Shown here: positions 1 through 4,131 of the stretch, in pieces
Layout of the letters: every line of letters begins with the position of its first letter
Position numbering within the stretch: position 1 is the stretch's first letter
Origin: an uncultured Eubacteriales bacterium
Lineage (GTDB): Bacteria > Bacillota > Clostridia > Christensenellales > Borkfalkiaceae
Length of the DNA stretch: 5,893 bases
Direction of reading: 5' to 3'
Assembly: GCA_902766475.1 (NCBI GenBank)
Contig: CACXDQ010000012.1
Location: 1 to 5,893, forward strand
Position numbers and translations under genes: made by a program
The notes under the pieces: model-generated
What the model saw: the letters and a program-made list of their open reading frames with translations, nothing else
What the model was told of the DNA's origin: nothing
Database searches by the model: none

Positions 1-360
1 CGTTATTTATATATTGAAAAACGGCAGAATCTAAAGCAAAATATCTTTTGCTTTGCGGCGAAAGCGAATAATTCTTTTGGAATAACGCCATCTGCAAGAA
101 GTTCCACAGTTCTTCTTTATCTCCATTTCTTTTTTCGTGTCGCCAATACAGTCCAAGTCTATATAAGCGGAAAGTCTTGGAAGTTCACGATAAAACAAAT
201 TGATAGCCGTTCCGCCTTTAAGTGCAAGCTTATCTTTCCATTTAGACGTAAACACAAACTCTAAAATATCCGCAAGGCGCATAACCTTTTCAACGTTATC
301 TTTTATAAAGTTTGTTTCCTTTGCTATTTTAACTACGTTTTTTGGAGATAGGTTTATCAT
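1..360 (-). pseudogene. abiEii: AbiEii-type nucleotidyltransferase toxin, frameshifted and with a mutated active site, partial at left edge
   Basis: This is the toxin gene of a type IV AbiE toxin-antitoxin locus; AbiEii proteins are nucleotidyltransferase-fold toxins that stop growth. The N-terminus carries the family's LKGGTAINLFY stretch (residues 47-57) and PRLSAYIDLD (61-70). Family members normally read S-V-D-I-D-L-D there, so the first acidic residue of the catalytic pair is replaced by Tyr66 (codon at 163-165; one base change GAT to TAT would explain it). From about position 130 the frame turns to nonsense and stops at 31-33. In another frame, positions 115 down to 2 encode family-like sequence, including SPQSKRYFALDSAVFQYIN, which continues past the window edge. 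The break lies near a run of six A on the coding strand (130-135), consistent with loss of one base. ATG at 358-360 sits one base after the abiEi stop, so translation would be coupled. I infer an inactive toxin; a sequencing error could explain the frameshift but would be a separate event from the Tyr. Confidence 0.82.
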
Positions 361-361
361 A

Positions 362-1099
362 TCAGTTTTCTGTGTTTATAAGCTTTTCGGGATACATAAG
401 CCCCCAATACTTATCCGTTTTTTTCAGCATTTTCTTGTTTTCGCTTATATCTTCTAATTTTATAGAGCAGTTTTGCTTACATATATCAAAGAAGTTTTGT
501 GAAAGAAGGTCTTTTTTAAGTAATGAAAGCAAAAATCCCGCTTTTTTATAAACGAATTTTTTATCATACTCTTTTAAATAAGAAAGTAGTGCTTGCTCGT
601 CAAGATTAGTAATACTATTTAACGCCGTGACAAGTTCTTCCAGTCCACCTGCAAGGTCAATACGATCAATGCAGTCAACGACCGTTCTTTCTAAATCGGT
701 AACGACTATTTCTGCATTTTGCTCTAAACGCATTATTCCACCCTTTGCAGTGTATGAGAAAAATTTGTATTCAAGCCCGTTATAAACAAATGGATTATAG
801 CGTTTCTCGGTAAAGACTTGCACCTCAGAAAACATTTGATTCCCAAGTCCGTGAAATTCTAATGCAGAGTGATATGCAACGCAAGCATTTTCAAAAAGTG
901 CGGACGCTATTTCAAAACGGCTCGCAAAAATATCGCCCGTCAATGAATTAACAGTCGCATAAAGTCCATTTTTTATTTTTTCAATACGCCCATTTTCCGT
1001 TAACGCCTTCAATTTGACTTGCATACTTCTTTCGCTCGGAAAACAGTTTAATATGTCTTGCGTATGAAATAGGGCTTGACTTAAATAAAAATCTTCCAT
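362..1099 (-). CDS. abiEi: AbiEi-family antitoxin / transcriptional autorepressor
   Basis: This 245-residue protein has the layout of type IV AbiEi antitoxins: an N-terminal winged helix followed by a larger C-terminal domain. The winged helix spans about residues 1-50 and ends in the wing-like RIEKIKNGLYAT (38-49). The C-terminal domain shows the family motifs AYHSALEFHGL (75-85) and DLERTVVDCID (135-145). In studied AbiE systems this protein neutralises the toxin without a stable complex and represses its own promoter. The start at 1097-1099 is supported by an AAGGA ribosome site at 1110-1114, about 10 bases upstream, and by a near-consensus promoter just beyond. The toxin gene follows after a single base. 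The frame is intact over its whole length although the toxin is broken, so it may persist as an orphan regulator or cross-protecting antitoxin. The family call is confident; the activity is inferred. Confidence 0.88.
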   Translation of the reverse strand: MEDFYLSQALFHTQDILNCFPSERSMQVKLKALTENGRIEKIKNGLYATVNSLTGDIFASRFEIASALFENACVAYHSALEFHGLGNQMFSEVQVFTEKRYNPFVYNGLEYKFFSYTAKGGIMRLEQNAEIVVTDLERTVVDCIDRIDLAGGLEELVTALNSITNLDEQALLSYLKEYDKKFVYKKAGFLLSLLKKDLLSQNFFDICKQNCSIKLEDISENKKMLKKTDKYWGLMYPEKLINTEN

Positions 1100-1128
1100 T
1101 AACGTAATTTCCTTATATCGCTATACCT

Positions 1129-1157
1129 ATTTTACTCAAAATACGAATAAATGTCAA
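1129..1157 (-). promoter_or_regulatory. Promoter of the abiE operon
   Basis: On the minus strand, TTGACA (1152-1157) and TAAAAT (1129-1134) are separated by exactly 17 bp, a near-perfect sigma-70/SigA promoter. The predicted start point is near 1122, giving a leader of about 22 bases that includes the AAGGA ribosome site. Four tandem 9-bp repeats begin 6 bases upstream of the -35 box. Confidence 0.8.
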
Positions 1158-1163
1158 CGCTTT

Positions 1164-1199
1164 TTGCGTAATTTAAGTAATTTTTGTAATGTGCGTAAT
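1164..1199 (-). repeat. Four tandem 9-bp repeats upstream of the abiE promoter (candidate AbiEi operator)
   Basis: Read on the minus strand, four contiguous 9-mers all begin with ATTAC: ATTACGCAC, ATTACAAAA, ATTACTTAA and ATTACGCAA. The outer two are nearly identical. A separate match, CTTACGCAA, lies at 1252-1260, and a small dyad (AGCG, 5-base loop, CGCT) at 1224-1236. AbiEi proteins are known to bind repeats near their own promoter, in published cases inverted repeats, so an operator role is likely. Here the arrangement is direct, with a period slightly shorter than one helical turn. The repeat structure is seen directly; its use as an operator is inferred. Confidence 0.6.
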
Positions 1200-1282
1200 A
1201 AAATCTTTATTTTTAACCATTTTAGCGCAAAACGCTGCATTTCTTGGGTTTTTGCGTAAGTTTAGTTAAAACTTATATTGGC

Positions 1283-1337
1283 AAAAAAATATTTGCTCCA
1301 AATAATTGCATTAAACACAATTTTATGGAGCAAATAT
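1283..1337 (-). terminator. Intrinsic terminator hairpin on the minus strand, possibly a very short RNA
   Basis: Perfect 12-base arms at 1289-1300 and 1326-1337 (outer sequence ATATTTGCTCCA) are extended inward by a further 8-base stretch with 6 pairs and a 9-base loop (1309-1317). On the minus strand the hairpin is followed by a run of seven T (1283-1289), the normal form of an intrinsic terminator. A strong minus-strand promoter has its predicted start point on the first base of the hairpin, so the transcript would be only about 55 bases and almost wholly folded. Confidence 0.65.
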
Positions 1338-1344
1338 GCAAATA

Positions 1345-1373
1345 ATTTTATACCCTTTCGGTGCTTTTGTCAA
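1345..1373 (-). promoter_or_regulatory. Predicted minus-strand promoter feeding straight into a hairpin
   Basis: TTGACA (1368-1373) and TAAAAT (1345-1350) are 17 bp apart on the minus strand, the same hexamers and spacing as the abiE promoter. The predicted start is at 1337-1339, exactly where the hairpin at 1289-1337 begins. No protein gene follows before that terminator. Either a short structured RNA is made, or leaky readthrough contributes to abiE expression. Confidence 0.6.
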
Positions 1374-1446
1374 GCGTTTTAAAAAATTTATACCTTATCG
1401 GGTTTATTTATTTTGTTTTTAGACAATATGAGCCCGTTAGGGTATA
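1349..1446. repeat. Three copies of a 13-bp TATACC-T-CGG motif, two direct and one inverted
   Basis: Copies lie at 1349-1361 (TATACCCTTTCGG) and 1389-1401 (TATACCTTATCGG) on the plus strand, and at 1434-1446 on the minus strand (TATACCCTAACGG). The first two start 40 bp apart. Read in the other direction each becomes CCG-NN-ARGGTATA, so the motif overlaps the -10 box of the promoters at 1345-1373 (minus) and 1420-1448 (plus). The second and third copies form an imperfect inverted repeat spanning about 1384-1450. They may be operators for a shared regulator, or simply a shared promoter-proximal style. AAGGTATAAT at the ATPase promoter resembles only the 3' part of the motif. Confidence 0.5.
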
Positions 1447-1448
1447 AT
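1420..1448 (+). promoter_or_regulatory. Predicted plus-strand promoter feeding into the bidirectional terminator
   Basis: TAGACA (1420-1425, one mismatch to consensus) and TATAAT (1443-1448) are spaced by 17 bp on the plus strand. The predicted start at 1454-1455 is the first base of the 22-bp terminator stem, so the product would be a hairpin of about 45-50 bases and nothing more. It is divergent from the minus-strand promoter at 1345-1373. Confidence 0.5.
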
Positions 1449-1453
1449 TTAAT

Positions 1454-1499
1454 ACTAATAAAAATGCGCACGGGCTTGCCCGTGCGCATTTTTATTAGT
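1454..1499. terminator. Bidirectional intrinsic terminator with perfect 22-bp arms
   Basis: The arms at 1454-1475 and 1478-1499 are perfectly complementary and leave only a 2-base centre (a practical loop of 4-6 bases). A GC-rich core (GCGCACGGGC) is flanked by A-rich sequence on the left and T-rich on the right, so it should terminate in both directions. It lies about 20 bases after the stop of the small minus-strand ORF at 1521-1646, which suggests that ORF is the 3' end of a real or former transcription unit. Confidence 0.88.
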
Positions 1500-1520
1500 T
1501 ATCTGTTCTTCTGTCAGTTA

Positions 1521-1646
1521 TCAGTTTTTCTTGAATAGGTTTTTGATGCCTTTAACTGCGTCTTTTACCGTCTTTTCGACTTTGTCGCCGAGATTTCTCG
1601 GGTTTTTGATATTCGCCTGTGGTGGCGTGTTATTAGGGTAAAGCAT
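1521..1646 (-). CDS. Small hypothetical ORF of 41 aa, or remnant 3' end of a lost gene
   Basis: The predicted peptide begins MLYPNNTPPQ and ends in a lysine-rich amphipathic stretch, KVEKTVKDAVKGIKNLFKKN (residues 22-41). I recognise no family. In favour of coding: the helical, charged C-terminus looks like protein rather than random AT-rich translation, and the strong terminator at 1454-1499 follows the TGA closely. Against: there is no ribosome site before the ATG at 1644-1646, and an in-frame TAA (1653-1655) two codons upstream of it prevents a longer protein in this frame. It could be the intact tail of a gene whose 5' part was lost, or a small peptide with weak initiation. Confidence 0.25.
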   Translation of the reverse strand: MLYPNNTPPQANIKNPRNLGDKVEKTVKDAVKGIKNLFKKN

Positions 1647-1951
1647 ATTTGTTTATAGTCTGTCGCCAGTATAACGCCGAAAACACTATATCTTGTGTTC
1701 CACAACAGATAAACACCATATATATTTTACAATAAAGGTATCATTCAATAACCTTTCTTATTTATTATTTTTTTCTTTTTTTACTCACGTAAAACTTCGA
1801 TTGAGAATTTTGCGGATACCATCCTTTTTTTTCTCAAACGAAAAAAATTACTTAAAGTTACTTAATCTATTTTGTATCTTTGTAAGCGATATAGAAATCC
1901 AGAGGCAATTTAGTTAAAGTTAAAAATATTTACAATAACTACCTCTTTGAT
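1647..1951. other. AT-rich stretch without a convincing gene
   Basis: I see no credible coding region here. The open frame at 1693-1917 on the plus strand has no ribosome site and encodes low-complexity Phe/Leu/Ser-rich sequence typical of AT-rich noncoding DNA. Small structures are present: a 5-bp inverted repeat at 1692-1704 (TTGTG/CACAA) and a 10-bp tandem pair TTACTTAAAG/TTACTTAATC at 1848-1867, which resembles one unit of the abiE upstream repeats. On the minus strand a weak TTGAAT/TATATA pair lies about 100 bases before the 41-codon ORF, too poor to call a promoter. Confidence 0.5.
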
Positions 1952-1982
1952 AAAAAGAACGCCCCTCACTTTTGTAAGGGGC
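1952..1982 (-). terminator. Intrinsic terminator of the ATPase-RloB operon
   Basis: GCCCCT (1961-1966) pairs with AGGGGC (1977-1982). Inside, a C-A mismatch, two more pairs and a TTTT loop complete a 9-position stem. On the minus strand it is followed by GTTCTTTTTATC, with five T at 1952-1956. It lies about 140 bases after the stop of the RloB-like gene with no convincing gene between, so it is the most likely end of that operon. The 1983-2121 interval holds only very short frames without ribosome sites. Confidence 0.72.
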
Positions 1983-2121
1983 AAAATCTCAAACGGGATT
2001 TCTTTTTAAGGTGTTCCCCTCGCATCATATCTTCGTTCGGAATTTCTTTAATGTGCTATTCTCGCATTTATCATCTTGTTATTCCTTATTTCAGAATAAT
2101 CGTTCATTTCTCAAAGTCTAT

Positions 2122-2796
2122 TTAAAAATACGGCTTTAACATCTCAATCAGTTCATAAACTTTTGTTCCCGGTTTAGAATTTGAAGGTAATTGATCTTTG
2201 TTTTGTTGCTGCAAATGAGTAGCATTTTTTATCGCATCATTCATATACGGCTCAAGAACTGAAAACATATCCGTTCGATTTTTTTCATATTTCCCGGAGC
2301 TAATGCTTTTCAACCACCTATCGAGTTTCGGAAAATAATCGTTTCTATGCAAATCCGAATGATAGTAACCAAAATGTAGCAGAAACCAAAGTTCTATGCA
2401 TTGATTCGACCATATTGCATGATATCGGCAATCCGAAGTGCTATTTTTCTTACACAACTCCGGAACGCTATCTATTTTATCTTTCGGGAAATCGTCTGTA
2501 TCATATACAATCCAAACGTGTCTGAAACTAAATTGCCTTTGATTGCTTTCGACGATTCTTTTTGCGTCCTCGAAAAGCCCGACAGTATTATTGCCGTCAC
2601 CTCTTATCTCTAAACTTATACGATTTTTATATTTTTCGTTAATTCTAAGTTTTATCGCTTCAAAATAGTTTGGCTCTGTTTTTATTCCCTCTGTAACAAT
2701 TAAATGATACTCCGGAAATATATTTATTTTTTTATCGTTTCTCTTCTTTAGCCAATCTTTCTCTTGGTCAGATTTTTTAACAGGTTTTAAACTCAT
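2122..2796 (-). CDS. RloB-like protein, putative TOPRIM-type nuclease effector
   Basis: This 224-residue protein matches the RloB family in size and motifs. Numbered from the ATG at 2794-2796, the signs are LIVTEGIKTEPNYFEAI (32-48) with TOPRIM-like Glu36 and Glu41, VWIVYDTDD (94-102) with Asp99 and Asp101 as the DxD element, and SNQCIELWFLLHF (130-142), a strong RloB signature. TOPRIM proteins of this type act as metal-dependent nucleases; in PARIS the AriB partner of this general kind cleaves tRNA when its ATPase is triggered. The target here is unknown. A longer TTG-initiated version (from 2811) is open, but the ATG overlaps the ATPase stop as ATGA and has GGGGGGA at a good distance upstream, so I chose the ATG. 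Coupled translation with the ATPase suggests a stoichiometric complex. The family call is good; nuclease activity is inferred. Confidence 0.85.
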   Translation of the reverse strand: MSLKPVKKSDQEKDWLKKRNDKKINIFPEYHLIVTEGIKTEPNYFEAIKLRINEKYKNRISLEIRGDGNNTVGLFEDAKRIVESNQRQFSFRHVWIVYDTDDFPKDKIDSVPELCKKNSTSDCRYHAIWSNQCIELWFLLHFGYYHSDLHRNDYFPKLDRWLKSISSGKYEKNRTDMFSVLEPYMNDAIKNATHLQQQNKDQLPSNSKPGTKVYELIEMLKPYF

Positions 2797-4001
2797 GCCC
2801 AATCCCCCCAATCAAGCATTTTCTTGAAATAAGGATCGGCACCGTATCGGCCCTCTAAATACTGCTTGTTGTAAGAAGCCGTCGCGTTTACCCTTTTCCC
2901 GTCTTCTTTCCGGATTTCATATAGCGAATACAGCTCGCTACTATGTTCATCATCCAGAGCGGCAAACCAAATTTCATCTCTACGAAATACTTCATTACTC
3001 ATTGTTGACATATCGTGCGAAGTGAACAACAATTGCGCTCCGAATTTATTTATTTTCGGATCTGTAAACAAAGAAATGATGTATCTTAAAAGTTTCGGAT
3101 GAAGTTTTGCATCGAGTTCGTCTATAATCGCCAGTCGCCCGGTCCGCAAAGCGATCATTAAAATCGGAAGCGATCCGAAAAGTTTTCTCGTACCGGCAGA
3201 TTCTTTGCTCAATGATAATGAATAATCAACGTTATTTACTTTACGCGTCAACAAAAAATCTTCTTTTTCGCTATCATAGCGATAGTCGCAAACATCTATG
3301 CCCATTTCATTTAACAGATTAAGAAAAGGTTTCTTAAACGATTCGTTTTCGTTAATCATGATTTTTAGATCTGTAATCGGATTTGCATAATTTCTGATCA
3401 CACAAGATTCAAACCATTCTTGAACCTCGACTATTACAGATATATTGTAATTTATCGCTAAAAAAGATAAGAACAACATCTTCGGGTTAACGTCTGTATT
3501 AATACCGCTTTTCCCTATGCTTGCGCCTAAGTCTATATTGTTTTCTTCGCGTGTAAAAATGACTGCTGTCTTTTTTGCTCCGATTCCTCTTCTGAATAAC
3601 GATTCTGATACAACAATGTCGTTTTTTATAGCCACATAATATCTGTATTCATTATTATTTTTTCTGAAATACAGATTAAATTCAGTAGGTTCGTTTTTTG
3701 ATTTTTCGTCGTATAAAAACGGCTCGTAATTAACTCTTTGCTGTACTATCAAATTCATTCGATTCTTTTTTAATTCATGGATCGGAAAAACAACCATTGT
3801 TATTAAGCATGATAAAGCCTGCAATAACGTTGTTTTCCCTCCGCCATTGGGACCGTACACAACGCTGACCGGCAATAGCGGCGTTGCCTTATCGTCTTTA
3901 ATTAAGGATTCTTTGAATTCGCTTAATTCTCCCGCTTGAAAATCAAATATCGTTTCATTCTTATAAGACTTAAAATTTTTAAAACCGAACTGGCACAACA
4001 T
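2793..4001 (-). CDS. ABC/OLD-type AAA ATPase, sensor partner of the RloB-like protein (PARIS AriA-like)
   Basis: This is a 402-residue cytosolic ATPase of the AAA_15/AAA_21 (OLD, RecF-like) kind. In order: an N-terminal strand typical of the group (FGFKNFKSYKN, 5-15), Walker A GPNGGGKT (50-57, Lys56), a helical insert of about 200 residues, an ABC signature-like SKESAGT (265-271), Walker B LAIIDELD (290-297, catalytic Glu295) and switch His329 in FTSHD. All ATPase residues are present, so it should be active. The ATG at 3999-4001 is set by GGAGG (4011-4015) nine bases upstream. It has its own consensus promoter and its stop overlaps the RloB-like start by four bases. In PARIS the ATPase scaffolds and holds the nuclease until it senses a phage protein; the same role is inferred here from layout and domain type. 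RloA, the ATPase companion of RloB in Campylobacter restriction loci, is the other close comparison. Confidence 0.88.
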   Translation of the reverse strand: MLCQFGFKNFKSYKNETIFDFQAGELSEFKESLIKDDKATPLLPVSVVYGPNGGGKTTLLQALSCLITMVVFPIHELKKNRMNLIVQQRVNYEPFLYDEKSKNEPTEFNLYFRKNNNEYRYYVAIKNDIVVSESLFRRGIGAKKTAVIFTREENNIDLGASIGKSGINTDVNPKMLFLSFLAINYNISVIVEVQEWFESCVIRNYANPITDLKIMINENESFKKPFLNLLNEMGIDVCDYRYDSEKEDFLLTRKVNNVDYSLSLSKESAGTRKLFGSLPILMIALRTGRLAIIDELDAKLHPKLLRYIISLFTDPKINKFGAQLLFTSHDMSTMSNEVFRRDEIWFAALDDEHSSELYSLYEIRKEDGKRVNATASYNKQYLEGRYGADPYFKKMLDWGDWA

Positions 4002-4024
4002 GATTTCTTGCCTCCATATACAGC

Positions 4025-4053
4025 ATTATACCTTTATAATAGCCATTTGTCAA
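4025..4053 (-). promoter_or_regulatory. Consensus promoter of the ATPase-RloB operon
   Basis: TTGACA (4048-4053) and TATAAT (4025-4030) match the sigma-70/SigA consensus perfectly with a 17-bp spacer on the minus strand. The start should fall near 4018, leaving a leader of under 20 bases that is essentially just the GGAGG ribosome site. A promoter this strong implies either high constitutive expression or tight repression; the palindrome at 4069-4090 is the obvious candidate control site. Confidence 0.85.
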
Positions 4054-4068
4054 GTTTTATATGCCTGT

Positions 4069-4090
4069 TTTGGAAAAATATTTTTCCAAA
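4069..4090. promoter_or_regulatory. Perfect 22-bp palindrome upstream of the ATPase promoter
   Basis: TTTGGAAAAAT at 4069-4079 is followed without a gap by its exact reverse complement at 4080-4090. Pairing can continue a few bases further if one T is bulged. It lies 15 bases upstream of the -35 box and about 40 bases after the recombinase stop. There is no T-run after it on the minus strand and the stem is AT-rich, so it makes a poor terminator. A binding site for a dimeric regulator, or a recombination-related site for the neighbouring recombinase, fits better. Confidence 0.55.
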
Positions 4091-4131
4091 CACAAATATA
4101 AAACGATGATTTATGCCCTTTTATCTTTATA

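Noticed and set aside
113..140. Programmed -1 frameshifting in abiEii at the six-A run.
   Set aside because: The codon phase (ACG AAA AAA GAA) does not give a good slippery heptamer, I see no obvious downstream stimulator, and the active-site Asp is lost anyway, so decay is simpler.
1283..1499. CRISPR-like array or tRNA in the repeat-rich intergenic region.
   Set aside because: There are only three short copies with irregular orientation and no spacer pattern, and no cloverleaf or T-arm motif could be found.
1693..1917. Open frame of 74 codons on the plus strand in the intergenic region.
   Set aside because: No ribosome site, strongly Phe/Leu/Ser-biased low-complexity translation and AT-rich sequence; it looks like chance openness.
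1905..2040. Short minus-strand frames around the operon terminator (for example one of 20 codons beginning MMRGEHLKKK) as a possible small toxin or leader peptide.
   Set aside because: No ribosome site before any start codon and no hydrophobic toxin-like segment; at most a degraded repeat, which needs a database search to judge.
2797..2811. TTG start giving the RloB-like protein five extra residues.
   Set aside because: The extension would be translated from the GGGGGG ribosome site itself, while the ATG at 2794-2796 has good spacing and the ATGA overlap.
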